Below, in pieces: positions 18,253 to 26,370 of a DNA stretch of 64,000 bases (positions are counted from its first letter, which is position 1; each line of letters opens with the position of its first letter). This stretch comes from JBOZRQ01 sp050789255 (GTDB lineage Bacteria; Bacillota; Sulfobacillia; Symbiobacteriales; Symbiobacteriaceae): contig JBOZRQ010000054.1 in assembly GCA_050789255.1 (NCBI GenBank), forward strand, positions 1 through 64,000, in the 5' to 3' direction. The notes below the pieces were generated by a model, which ran no database searches, had not been told where the DNA came from, and saw nothing but the letters and a program-made list of their open reading frames with translations. The position numbers and the translations under genes are program-made.

Positions 18253-18991
18253 GGTAGCTCTTGCACTCCTTGGCCAGCTCGATGTTAGCGTGTACCGGGC
18301 GCCCTTCATCCAGCAGCTTCTGGAGATCCAGTCCGGGGTACAGGTGCGTGAAGATGCACCGCTTCACAGCGGCGTCACGAGCCATGGCAGCGGCCTCGGC
18401 CGCAGTAAGGTGGCCGAACTGCCGCTTCGTCTCGTACTCCTCGGTCAGTGAGGCCTCCACCAGCAGGAGGTCGGCGCCCCGGGCGGCCTCGGTCACCTCC
18501 CGGCTCTCGCCGGTATCCGCCGTGTAGAACAGCACGGGACCCGCCTGTCCCACCGGGGTGATCCGCATGGCGTAGGTCGGCAGGGGGTGATTGGTGCGGG
18601 TGAACCGGATCTCCAGCTCCCCCAGCACCAGCGGCTCCTCGGGGTTATAGGCGTGCAGGTCCTGCCAGGCGTCGCCGCCCTCAATCCACTGATGGTTGGT
18701 GGCCGGCTCAGCCGGGGCGTAAACCTGCAGCTTCCCCGTGGTCTTCCCTGCCATTTGCGCGTTCAACTGCATGAACCGCAAGCAGTGCACGTCGGCAATA
18801 TGATCCTCGTGCAGATGGGAGACCACCACCGCCGTGAGGTTCTCAATGGCCACGTACTGCTGCAGCCGCGCTGCCACCCCATTGCCTGCATCCAGCAGGA
18901 TCGTGGTCGCGCCATACCGCACCAGATACCCGTTCATCGCGCCGCCCACAGCGGGGAAAGGGGAATAACACCCGAGAATCGTCAGCTCCAT
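18242..18991 (-). CDS. MBL-fold metallo-hydrolase (RNase Z-like group)
   Basis: A 249-residue protein. The metal motif HLHEDH (HxHxDH) is at about residues 59-64 and further ligands are in FTRTNHPLP, YTADTGES and the late FTHLYPG. The opening MELTILGCYSPFPAVGGAMN with GYLVRYGATTILLDAGNG is the pattern of B. subtilis YhfI and RNase Z-like phosphodiesterases. It probably hydrolyses a phosphodiester or related bond with two zinc ions. Its ATG directly follows the stop of the upstream dehydrogenase gene with no gap, so translation is coupled. Confidence 0.9.
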   Translation of the reverse strand: MELTILGCYSPFPAVGGAMNGYLVRYGATTILLDAGNGVAARLQQYVAIENLTAVVVSHLHEDHIADVHCLRFMQLNAQMAGKTTGKLQVYAPAEPATNHQWIEGGDAWQDLHAYNPEEPLVLGELEIRFTRTNHPLPTYAMRITPVGQAGPVLFYTADTGESREVTEAARGADLLLVEASLTEEYETKRQFGHLTAAEAAAMARDAAVKRCIFTHLYPGLDLQKLLDEGRPVHANIELAKECKSYRVG

Positions 18992-20140
18992 TTAGATCCG
19001 CTCCACTTCTACCCAGCGCCCCGTTGCCGTCGATTCCTCCACTGCGGCCATGACCGTCTGGTTCTGGACGCCGTCCCGGAAGGAGGGCGCGGGGGTTACG
19101 CCGTTCTGTATGCCTTGCAGCAACTCATACACGAGATGGACGAAGGTGTGCTCGTAGCCGATGATATGGCCCGGCGGCCACCAGCGCCCCACATAAGGAT
19201 GGACAGATTCCGTCACGTTAATCGTGCGCCAGCCCTGAAGGCCCGCCGGATCATCGGCGAAATAGACCTCCAGGTTATTCATGTTCTCCAGATCCCAGCG
19301 CACAGAACCGCGGGAGCCGTTGATCTCGAAGCGGTTGCCGTTGCGATTGCCGCCGGCGAATCGGGTCGCCTCGAAGACGCCCAGGGCGCCGTTCTCGAAC
19401 TTGGCGATCGCGGCGATGGCGTCATCTACGTCGACCTTCACCTTCGGCCCCGTGCCTTCGGCGCCCCAGGTAGTCGCCCCGGCGCCCTCCGAGGTCGGCC
19501 GCTCCTCGATGAAGGTCTTCATGGTGGCGCTCAGCGAGGTGATCTCGCCCACCAGGAACCTGGCCAGGTCGAAGATGTGGGCGCCGATGTCGCCCAGCGC
19601 CCCGGAGCCAGTCTGGTCCTTCTGGAGCCGCCAGACCGCCGGGAAGTTGGGGTCCATGATCCAATCCTGCAGGTACTGTGCCCGCACGTGGTAGATCTGC
19701 CCGAGGCGCCCGGAGGCAATCAGCTGCCGGGCCAGTTGGATCGCGGGCGCATAGCGGTAGTTGTGGCAGACCATTGCCACCACCCCAGCTTTCTCCACGG
19801 CGGCCAACATCTCCTTGGCCTCGGCCAGATTCATGGCCAGGGGCTTCTCGCAGAGGATATGCTTGCCCGCCTTCGCCGCAGCAATAGCGATCTCCGCATG
19901 GCTGTCGTTGGGCGTGGAGATGTCCACCAGGTCGATATCCGGCCGGGCGATCACCTCGCGCCAGTCGGTGGCAGACTCAGCCCAGCCGAACTGCTGGGCG
20001 GCGGCGGCCGTAGCCGCAGCGTCACGTCCGCAGATCACCTGCATGGTCGGGTTGGGCACATCAAAGAACATACCGACATCGCGATAGGCGTGGCTGTGGG
20101 CCTTGCCCATGAACTTGTACCCGATCAGCGCAACTCGCAT
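18992..20140 (-). CDS. Gfo/Idh/MocA family oxidoreductase (second module)
   Basis: A 382-residue protein. The Rossmann start is variant (MRVALIGYKFMGKAHSHAYR), followed by ILCEKPLAMNLAEAKEM with the family's EKP motif at about residue 95, and a C-terminal sugar-binding domain including GALGDIGAHIFDLARFLVG. Family members oxidise or reduce sugars and inositols with NAD(P). GGAGGAG precedes the ATG. It sits 19 nt behind an isomerase gene, and a second dehydrogenase/isomerase pair lies directly upstream. The substrate is unknown; inositol or another cyclic or hexose sugar is plausible. Confidence 0.92.
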   Translation of the reverse strand: MRVALIGYKFMGKAHSHAYRDVGMFFDVPNPTMQVICGRDAAATAAAAQQFGWAESATDWREVIARPDIDLVDISTPNDSHAEIAIAAAKAGKHILCEKPLAMNLAEAKEMLAAVEKAGVVAMVCHNYRYAPAIQLARQLIASGRLGQIYHVRAQYLQDWIMDPNFPAVWRLQKDQTGSGALGDIGAHIFDLARFLVGEITSLSATMKTFIEERPTSEGAGATTWGAEGTGPKVKVDVDDAIAAIAKFENGALGVFEATRFAGGNRNGNRFEINGSRGSVRWDLENMNNLEVYFADDPAGLQGWRTINVTESVHPYVGRWWPPGHIIGYEHTFVHLVYELLQGIQNGVTPAPSFRDGVQNQTVMAAVEESTATGRWVEVERI

Positions 20141-20159
20141 TTGCTCGTCTCCTCCGGGC

Positions 20160-21125
20160 CTAGACCCACCACATAGCGCCGGGCTGCTCCCCGATCAGCG
20201 CCTGCTTGAGATTCGATACCGCCGCCCGGAAGCCCTCGTCCACCGACATGAGGCTGTCCTCGTGCTCGATCGACATCACCCAGTCGTAGCCCACGAGGCG
20301 CAGGTTGGAGACGATGTCGCGCCAGACCTCCACGCCGTGGCCGTACCCCACCGAGCGGAAGACCCAGGAGCGCTTGATCTCCTGGCTGTACGGCTTATAG
20401 TCCAGGCCGCCGTTGACCGGGAAGTTGATGGCGTCCAGCTTGGTGTCCTTGGCGTGCACGTGGAAGATCGACTCGCCCAGCGCCCGGATCGCCAGCACCG
20501 GGTCGATCCCCTGCCACCAGAGGTGCGAGGGGTCATAGTTGACGCCGATCTCCGGTCCGACCGCCTCACGCAGCCGAATGGCGGTCTCGGGGTTGTAGAC
20601 CAGGAAGCCCGGGTGCGCCTCCAGGGCGATCTTGTGAATCCCCTGCGACTTGCACCAGGCGACCTCCTCCTTCCAGTAGGGGATCGCCACCTCGTTCCAC
20701 TGCCACTGCAGGATCTTCTGATACTCCGACGGCCAGGCGCAGGTCACCCAGTTGGGGTAGGTGGCGTTGGGCCCGTCGCCGGGGCAGCCCGAGAAGGTGA
20801 TCACTCGATCCACGCCCAGCTCAGCCGCCAGCCGTACCGCCTGCCGGAACTCCCGAATGTGGCGCTCGGCCAGCTCCCGGTTGGGGTTCAGCGGGTTGCC
20901 ATGGCAGGAGAGCGCCGAAATCGTGAGGCCACGGGCGTCGATCTCCTTCTTGAAGGCTTTCAGAGCCGCCGGATCCGCCAGCAGCACGTCGGGATCGCAG
21001 TGGGCCTTGCCAGGGTAGGCGCCGCACCCGATCTCCACCGCTTCGACCCCGTTCTTGACGATGTAATCCAGCGCCTCGGGCAGGGGACGTTGGCCGAACA
21101 GCACCGTAAAGACCCCGAGCTTCAT
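20160..21125 (-). CDS. Sugar phosphate isomerase/epimerase (xylose isomerase-like TIM barrel)
   Basis: A 321-residue protein of the AP endonuclease family 2/IolE-like fold. Visible features include GVEAVEIGCGAYPGKAHCDP, the metal-ligand Glu in KIALEAHPGFLVYN, GVNYDPSHLWWQGIDP, the ligand His in IFHVHAKDTKL and the final SIEHEDS. Such enzymes isomerise, epimerise or dehydrate keto sugars. AGGAGGT precedes the ATG at 21125. It lies between two Gfo/Idh/MocA genes in one operon. The substrate is unknown. Confidence 0.92.
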   Translation of the reverse strand: MKLGVFTVLFGQRPLPEALDYIVKNGVEAVEIGCGAYPGKAHCDPDVLLADPAALKAFKKEIDARGLTISALSCHGNPLNPNRELAERHIREFRQAVRLAAELGVDRVITFSGCPGDGPNATYPNWVTCAWPSEYQKILQWQWNEVAIPYWKEEVAWCKSQGIHKIALEAHPGFLVYNPETAIRLREAVGPEIGVNYDPSHLWWQGIDPVLAIRALGESIFHVHAKDTKLDAINFPVNGGLDYKPYSQEIKRSWVFRSVGYGHGVEVWRDIVSNLRLVGYDWVMSIEHEDSLMSVDEGFRAAVSNLKQALIGEQPGAMWWV

Positions 21126-21144
21126 ATCTCACGACCTCCTATAG

Positions 21145-22185
21145 CTACAGCTTAACGGCATCGCCGGTTTCGGCGCTCCGGTACAGGGCGTCCAGGATCT
21201 TCTGCAGCTTTACTCCCTGCTCAGGCGTAACCACGGGCTCCGCCTCGCCCTTGACCACCGCGATGAAGTGCTCGATCTCCGTAGTGTGGCCGGCGCCCTT
21301 CGGCGTCCATGCAGGGGTGACGTTGACGATCGAGCCGTGCATATCCTTGAACATCTTAAAGCCCGGGTACAGGCTGACCCCGCCCTCGGTGCCCGAGAGC
21401 GACACCTGCATCTCCTCCATGGGCTCCATGTGCTCCATGAAGCTGGCCTCAAGCATCACCGTGGCGCCGTTCTTGAACTTGATCATCCCCAGGGCCATGT
21501 CCTCTACCTGGAAGTTCTCCCAGTCCCACTTGCCCCAGGGCGCCACCGCCGGCCGGGTGCCGAGCTCCCGGTAGGTGGAGCCCACGACGAGGTCAGGCTC
21601 GGGGTAGCCCATCAGGTGCAGGGCCAGGTCCAGCACGTGCACCCCGATATCGATCAGCGGTCCCCCGCCCTGCAGCTCCTTGTTGGTGAAGACGCCCCAG
21701 CCGGGAATGCCCCGCCGGCGCAGCCACTTGGCCTTCGCTGCGTAAACCTTGCCAATCTCCCCGCCGTCCACGAAGCGCTTCGCCATGAGCGACTCCTGGC
21801 GGAAGCGGTTGTTGAACATATACATCAGCGTTTTGCCGGAGGCCTTGGCGGCGTCCGCCATGGCCTGCGCCTCGGCCGCCGTGCGGGCCGGGGGCTTCTC
21901 GCACAGCACGTGGGCGCCCGCCTTCAGGGCGGCGATGGCCGCCGAGGCGTGGAACTTGTTCGGCGTACATACGCTGACCACGTCCAGCTTCTCCTTGGCC
22001 AGCATCTCTTCAAAGCTGGCGTAGGAACGGGCAAAGTCGAACTCCTTGGCCATCTCGGCGGCCCGGTCCGCGTTCACGTCGGCGACCGCCACCAGCCGTA
22101 CCTGATCGCCCAGAGCCTTGTAGCCGGGAATGTGGGCGCCCTTGGCAATGCCGCCGGCCCCGATGATGCCTACGTTGATGGGCAT
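21145..22185 (-). CDS. Gfo/Idh/MocA family oxidoreductase (first module)
   Basis: A 346-residue protein. The NAD site is VGIIGAGGIAKGAHIPGY and the EKPP motif is in HVLCEKPPARTAAEAQAM (about residue 99). The catalytic region is GGPLIDIGVHVLDLALHLMG with the usual D-x-x-x-H. It differs clearly in sequence from the dehydrogenase at 18992, so this is an old module duplication or separate recruitment. AGGAGG precedes the ATG, 15 nt after the upstream isomerase gene. Confidence 0.93.
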   Translation of the reverse strand: MPINVGIIGAGGIAKGAHIPGYKALGDQVRLVAVADVNADRAAEMAKEFDFARSYASFEEMLAKEKLDVVSVCTPNKFHASAAIAALKAGAHVLCEKPPARTAAEAQAMADAAKASGKTLMYMFNNRFRQESLMAKRFVDGGEIGKVYAAKAKWLRRRGIPGWGVFTNKELQGGGPLIDIGVHVLDLALHLMGYPEPDLVVGSTYRELGTRPAVAPWGKWDWENFQVEDMALGMIKFKNGATVMLEASFMEHMEPMEEMQVSLSGTEGGVSLYPGFKMFKDMHGSIVNVTPAWTPKGAGHTTEIEHFIAVVKGEAEPVVTPEQGVKLQKILDALYRSAETGDAVKL

Positions 22186-22200
22186 GTTGCGTGGCGCCTC

Positions 22201-22986
22201 CTAGAAGACCAAGTGCTGTAGTGCCTGCTTGCCGATGAGGATGCCGGGGTAGTAGCGCTCGCCGCTCCAGGTCTTGGAGTGCGGCTCCAGGATCACATCG
22301 CCGTCGTAGCCGTGGTGGTGCAGAATGTGCAGCAGGGGTCCCCACTGGATCTGGCCCATGCCGGCGGGCGGGTCCTCGAAGCGGCGCCCCTCGATCGAGA
22401 GCACGTCCTTGGCGTGGAAGTGGTAGAACCGGTGGCCCCAGTCGCGGGCCTCGGCCAGGTAATCGCCGCTGCCCTCGTAGAAGCAGTGGCTGGGATCGTA
22501 TTTGATGCCCAACTCCGGCAATGCCTTCAGGACAATCGCCCAGGCTGCCGGGCTGTGCAGGAAGTTCCCCCACCGGCAGTTGTACAGGGCCACCCGGACA
22601 CCCCGGGCCTTGGCGTACTCCACCAGGGGTCCCAGCACCTCAATCGCCCGGTCGCAGTTCTGAAACAGGCTCAGCCCCTCCACCGGCTTGGCGCCGCAAA
22701 CGAAGGTGCGAATCCCGTTGCGGGCGCACAGGTCGATCAGGTCCCGAGCATCCTTCTCCTCCTTCGCACGCACTTCGGCGTTGTCGGAGATTCGATCCCG
22801 CCCGAAGCGGCCGATGGCCGAGAACTGGGCGCCGTACATGCGGGCGTACCCCATCAACTCCTCTTCACGGGCGAGGAACGGGCCGATGTCATCCCTGTTC
22901 TCGTTCCACTCGACAACCGGAAAGCCGTGTTCGCGGGCGAAGGCAAAGTCCTGCTCGGAGAGATTGCAGATGAAGCCGAGACGCAT
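22201..22986 (-). CDS. Sugar phosphate isomerase/epimerase (TIM barrel)
   Basis: A 261-residue xylose-isomerase-like protein, first gene of the six-gene-plus minus-strand operon. It carries GVRVALYNCRWGNFLHSPAA, IKYDPSHCFYEG, YHFHAKDVLSIEGRRF and the late VILEPHS. Here the first metal ligand Glu of the family appears replaced: the expected ExH is Tyr-Asn-Cys. AAGGGGAGCG precedes the ATG. With the three genes after it, it forms two dehydrogenase/isomerase modules; no transporter or kinase for the sugar is nearby. Confidence 0.9.
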   Translation of the reverse strand: MRLGFICNLSEQDFAFAREHGFPVVEWNENRDDIGPFLAREEELMGYARMYGAQFSAIGRFGRDRISDNAEVRAKEEKDARDLIDLCARNGIRTFVCGAKPVEGLSLFQNCDRAIEVLGPLVEYAKARGVRVALYNCRWGNFLHSPAAWAIVLKALPELGIKYDPSHCFYEGSGDYLAEARDWGHRFYHFHAKDVLSIEGRRFEDPPAGMGQIQWGPLLHILHHHGYDGDVILEPHSKTWSGERYYPGILIGKQALQHLVF

Positions 22987-23055
22987 AGATGGTCGCTCCC
23001 CTTCGTGAGAATCTTCCCCTCATGGGTTACGCCTATCTTCTGGCAAAGTCCTTTC

Positions 23056-23093
23056 TAAAAGCAAACGCCGCCCTCAAAATGGGCGGCGTCATG
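23056..23093 (-). terminator. Intrinsic terminator of the TagO/WecA-type gene
   Basis: On the minus strand GACGCCGCCC pairs with GGGCGGCGTT around ATTTTGA, followed by TGCTTTTA. Confidence 0.8.
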
Positions 23094-23105
23094 ATGTGGC
23101 CGTTC

Positions 23106-24068
23106 TTAGCGCTGTGCGAAGACAATCCCGAGGGCGGAGGCCGATAGGACCATCGCCGCCAGCAAGAAGACAAGCACCGTCTCCATGGGGTTAAAGCCCG
23201 ACATGCGGTGCAGCACGTTGAACGAGTGCTCCAGGTCGCCATGGGTGAGCGCCTCCACAAAGGACTTGCCCTGCCGCATGCGGCGGATCACCACGAAGGC
23301 GACGTTGAACATCGGCACGAACAGGACGAGCAGCGGCGCCGACAGACCCGCCAGGGTGGCTGCCTTGAAGTACCCAGTCACCGCGAGGGCTGCCAGCAGG
23401 AAGCCAAGGAAATTCGATCCGGCATCACCCATAAAAACCTGGGCCGGGTGGAAGTTATAGCGTAAGAAGGCCACGCACGACCCAAGCGTCGCCGCCACCC
23501 AGACGGCCACGTTTGCATCACCCTTGATCAGGGCGATGATCAGGAGCGTAAAGGAGGCGACGCTGGTCAGCCCGGCAACCAGACCGTCCATGCCGTCCAG
23601 AAAGTTGATCGCGTTCGTCATGCCGACCAGCCAGGCCATTGTCACAGGGATATCGATCCACCACGGCAGAACCAGCATGCCGGGGCCGAACGGGTTGCTG
23701 ATGTGGTTGACCGTGTAGCCCATGGCCACCAGCACGGTGGCCGGCAGGAACTGCAGCACCAGCTTGGGCAGGGCCGGCAGATCGGTGGAGCGGCACTTGC
23801 AGTAATCGTCGATCAAACCGGCGAGCAGGGCCAGGGGCGCCGTAATGCCGAGCGCCAGGTTCGGCGCCATGATCAGGGCGCCGGCCATCAGGCCGATGGC
23901 GATGGAGATACCGCCGAGGAGCGGGGTGGGTTGCTTGTGGATGTGCCGTCCGCCGGGCTTCTTCACAATGCCCGTGCGGTGGGCCAACTGCATCAGGTAG
24001 GGCGTCAGTTTCAGGGTCAGGCCGAAGGCGATTGCCCCGGCCAGCAGGAGCCTTACTTCAGGTGGCAT
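23106..24068 (-). CDS. Undecaprenyl-phosphate sugar-1-phosphate transferase (TagO/WecA/MraY family)
   Basis: A 320-residue protein with about ten membrane helices. Conserved cytoplasmic motifs are present: GGRHIHKQPTPLLGGISI, LAGLIDDYCKCR (DD pair), NAINFLDGMDGLVAG and FMGDAGSNFLGFLLA. The last loop reads HGDLEHSFNVLHRMS and replaces the usual PDRGHLHHRL of WecA/TagO, so the sugar nucleotide is uncertain. These enzymes start wall teichoic acid, exopolysaccharide or O-antigen synthesis by loading a sugar phosphate onto undecaprenyl phosphate. The ATG at 24068 is preferred to the one at 24074 because GAAGGGG then lies 6 nt upstream. Confidence 0.88.
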   Translation of the reverse strand: MPPEVRLLLAGAIAFGLTLKLTPYLMQLAHRTGIVKKPGGRHIHKQPTPLLGGISIAIGLMAGALIMAPNLALGITAPLALLAGLIDDYCKCRSTDLPALPKLVLQFLPATVLVAMGYTVNHISNPFGPGMLVLPWWIDIPVTMAWLVGMTNAINFLDGMDGLVAGLTSVASFTLLIIALIKGDANVAVWVAATLGSCVAFLRYNFHPAQVFMGDAGSNFLGFLLAALAVTGYFKAATLAGLSAPLLVLFVPMFNVAFVVIRRMRQGKSFVEALTHGDLEHSFNVLHRMSGFNPMETVLVFLLAAMVLSASALGIVFAQR

Positions 24069-24179
24069 CCCCATCCCCTTCCCGAATGATTAGCGGTTGG
24101 TTCGACGATTTGACAAGGTATTCCTGTGGTGGTGCCGAAAAGCTTTAAGGTTCAGCGGATACAGAGAGGATGAACGAAT

Positions 24180-24614
24180 CTGGAACGACTCCCAAACTCC
24201 CGTGGCTGCATCATTTGCGGCAAGGAGAACCCCATAGGCCTGAAGCTGCACTTCCTGAAGACCGAGGGCGGCGCGATGACGAAGGTCAGCGTGCCCGAAT
24301 CCTTCCAGGGCTTCGACGGCGTGGTACAGGGGGGCATTGTAGCCGGTTTGATGGATGATGCCATGTGGTACGCCATCTTATCCGCCGCAGGCGCCATTAC
24401 AATGACCGCCGAGCTCACCGTGCGCTACAAGGCGCCGGTCCCGGTGGAGACCGAGTTGACTGTTACCGGCATGGTTGTGGAGCAACGTCGTGTGCTCTTC
24501 ACCACCACGGCAGCAATTACCGGACCGGACGGCAAGGTCCTGGCCGAGGCCACCGGCAAGTTCATGCCGGCGCCGAAGGCCCTGCTCGACCGCCTCCAGT
24601 CGGGATTGTCATAA
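24180..24614 (+). CDS. PaaI-family thioesterase with apparent CTG start
   Basis: Hotdog-fold acyl-CoA thioesterase: FQGFDGVVQGGIVAGLMDDA, then LTVRYKAPVPVETELTVTG. The only ATG in frame is at 24276, but codons upstream of it encode GCIICGKENPIGLKLHFL, the usual N-terminal Cys-containing block of this family. That block runs back to a TGA at 24171 with no ATG, GTG or TTG. A CTG at 24180 sits 10 nt after GAGAGG and gives 144 residues. An out-of-frame ATG at 24170 follows the same SD with no spacing. A CTG start is my best reading; a frameshift near 24170-24180 is the alternative. The FAH gene follows by 24 nt. Confidence 0.75.
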   Translation: MERLPNSRGCIICGKENPIGLKLHFLKTEGGAMTKVSVPESFQGFDGVVQGGIVAGLMDDAMWYAILSAAGAITMTAELTVRYKAPVPVETELTVTGMVVEQRRVLFTTTAAITGPDGKVLAEATGKFMPAPKALLDRLQSGLS

Positions 24615-24638
24615 CCCCGGAAAGGAACGTGGCCTACA

Positions 24639-25400
24639 ATGCAGTACATTCGCTTCCAAACGTCCTCTGGTCCGCGGTGGGGTCTGATCCGAGAGGCTGG
24701 CGTGGTTGAACTCGAATGTGCCCCTTACCTCGGCGGCCGTGAGACCAGCCAGACCTACCCGCTCGATTCCCTCAAGCTGTTGCCGCCGGTGGAGCCGTCC
24801 AAGATCCTCTGCATCGGCCGGAACTATGCGGACCATGCGGCCGAACTCGGGAACCAGGCGCCGTCCGAGCCCATGTTCTTCTTCAAGGCGCCATCGGCCC
24901 TGATCGGACCTGGCGACGCGATTGTGATTGCAAGGCCGGACCACGCCACCCACTGGGAGGCCGAACTGGGCGTAGTCATTGGCAAGACCGGCAAGAACAT
25001 CAAGCCGGAAGAGGCTCTCGACTATATCTTCGCCTACACCATCGGCAACGACGTATCGGACCGCGACCACCAGAAGGCTGACGTGCCCTTTGGCTTCGGC
25101 CGCGCCAAGAACTTCGACACCTACTGCCCCGTCGGTCCCGTTCTGGTGACGGACGGGATCAACCCGCTCGACGTCCAGGTTACGCTGACCTGCAACGGAG
25201 AGGTGCGGCAGGATGACTCAACCGCCCTTATGTTGCACAATGTTCCGAAACTGATTTCGTTCCTTTCTGGTATAATGACGCTCCAGCCCGGCGATTTGAT
25301 TCTCACCGGGACGCCGAAGGGCGTCGGGCCCATGAAGGCCGGGGACTTGCTCGAAATCACGATCCCTGGAATTGGCACGCTGGCAAATCCTGTGCGGTAG
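24639..25400 (+). CDS. Fumarylacetoacetate hydrolase (FAH) family protein
   Basis: A 253-residue protein. The core has ILCIGRNYADHAAELG, a metal site (HWEAELGVVIGKTGKN) and GNDVSDRDHQKADVPFGFGR, then GDLILTGTPKGVGPM. FAH-fold enzymes are Mg2+-dependent hydratases, isomerases or decarboxylases of dioxo acids in aromatic catabolism; some are oxaloacetate decarboxylases. AAAGGAA precedes the ATG. It follows the thioesterase at 24 nt, which fits a small acyl/aromatic catabolic operon. The exact substrate is unknown. Confidence 0.93.
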   Translation: MQYIRFQTSSGPRWGLIREAGVVELECAPYLGGRETSQTYPLDSLKLLPPVEPSKILCIGRNYADHAAELGNQAPSEPMFFFKAPSALIGPGDAIVIARPDHATHWEAELGVVIGKTGKNIKPEEALDYIFAYTIGNDVSDRDHQKADVPFGFGRAKNFDTYCPVGPVLVTDGINPLDVQVTLTCNGEVRQDDSTALMLHNVPKLISFLSGIMTLQPGDLILTGTPKGVGPMKAGDLLEITIPGIGTLANPVR

Positions 25401-25401
25401 T

Positions 25402-25445
25402 CGAAACCCCGATTCCTGCTGGTGGCAGGGATCGGGGTTTCTTTA
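25402..25445 (+). terminator. Intrinsic terminator of the FAH operon
   Basis: GAAACCCCGAT...ATCGGGGTTTC forms a long stem with TTTCTTTAT at the end. Confidence 0.85.
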
Positions 25446-25568
25446 TGCGGCGTCCCGGGCGACCTCGGGAAATTCTCCCGGACAGGTCGGGAACGCAGTC
25501 TCTACAGAGCGGGGGCGCCGCGGCGGTACACTCTCCCCAGACCATAACACGGGAGGTACCTGAACAGA

Positions 25569-26366
25569 ATGTCTGCCGCACTCAAGCTCGCCCCTGCTGA
25601 GCGCCCGCCCCTTTCGGCCCTCGCCAAAACGATCTTGATCCTAAACCTGGTCCCGATCCCCTGGTACATTGCCTTTCAGTTCCTGGTCCTCAAAGCCCCG
25701 TTCCCGCCCATTGGCATCACCAATGCCATCGCCTCGCTGATCGTCGTCTACGTGACCACCCGCCGGCGTAAATGGAGCCCGCTGGCGGCGATCATCTGGG
25801 GCGTGGTGGGCACGCTCTCGGAGATTACCATGGTCGGATCTCACCTGAAGAACCCCGGGGACTGGAACAACTTACTCAACGTGCTCATGTTTGTCGGCTT
25901 CCTGCTCACCTTTGCGGCGGGCGTCGCGGCCCAAATTCAGAGCCTGCGGGCCGACCACGCTACCCCTCGCTGGCTCTCCGGCGCCGCTATCGGCATCTTC
26001 AGCTTCCTGCTGGGCGCCGCCCTGGTAGCCGTAATCTACCGCCCTGGCGCCACGACGGTCCCGGAGCATGTTATGCAGACGCTTCCCACGCTCACCGCCG
26101 AACACGGCATGTTCAAGGAGCCTGAGATCCGGGTGAAGGCCGGACAGCCCGTCACCTTGCGTCTGCGCAACCTGGACCTGGGCGACCACAGCTTTGACAT
26201 TGACGAGCTGAACGTCCACGTGCATATGCCCGGCACGGCGGACGCCCTGTCGGTCTTCACCCCGGAAAAGCCCGGCACCTATGCCGTCTACTGCGGGATC
26301 CCCGGTCACACGGCAGAAGGGCATACGAAGGGGATGGTAACCAAGCTGATTGTTTCGGTACAATAA
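25569..26366 (+). CDS. Membrane-anchored cupredoxin (type 1 copper protein)
   Basis: A 265-residue protein. The first 165 residues hold four or five hydrophobic helices. The C-terminal 95 residues form an extracytoplasmic cupredoxin: a first His in LGDHSFDIDELNVHVHMP and the Cys-His-Met loop YCGIPGHTAEGHTKGM. This ligand set is that of blue copper or nitrosocyanin/CuA-related electron carriers. GGGAGG lies 12 nt before the ATG at 25569, so the start is slightly uncertain. It is followed at 4 nt by a sensor kinase gene, so it may be sensed by, or act with, that system. Confidence 0.83.
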   Translation: MSAALKLAPAERPPLSALAKTILILNLVPIPWYIAFQFLVLKAPFPPIGITNAIASLIVVYVTTRRRKWSPLAAIIWGVVGTLSEITMVGSHLKNPGDWNNLLNVLMFVGFLLTFAAGVAAQIQSLRADHATPRWLSGAAIGIFSFLLGAALVAVIYRPGATTVPEHVMQTLPTLTAEHGMFKEPEIRVKAGQPVTLRLRNLDLGDHSFDIDELNVHVHMPGTADALSVFTPEKPGTYAVYCGIPGHTAEGHTKGMVTKLIVSVQ

Positions 26367-26370
26367 CGAT

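Noticed and set aside
24110..24148. TTGACA promoter for the thioesterase gene
   Set aside because: TTGACA is present at 24110 but no -10 box lies at 16-19 bp; the same bases give a weak promoter on the minus strand.
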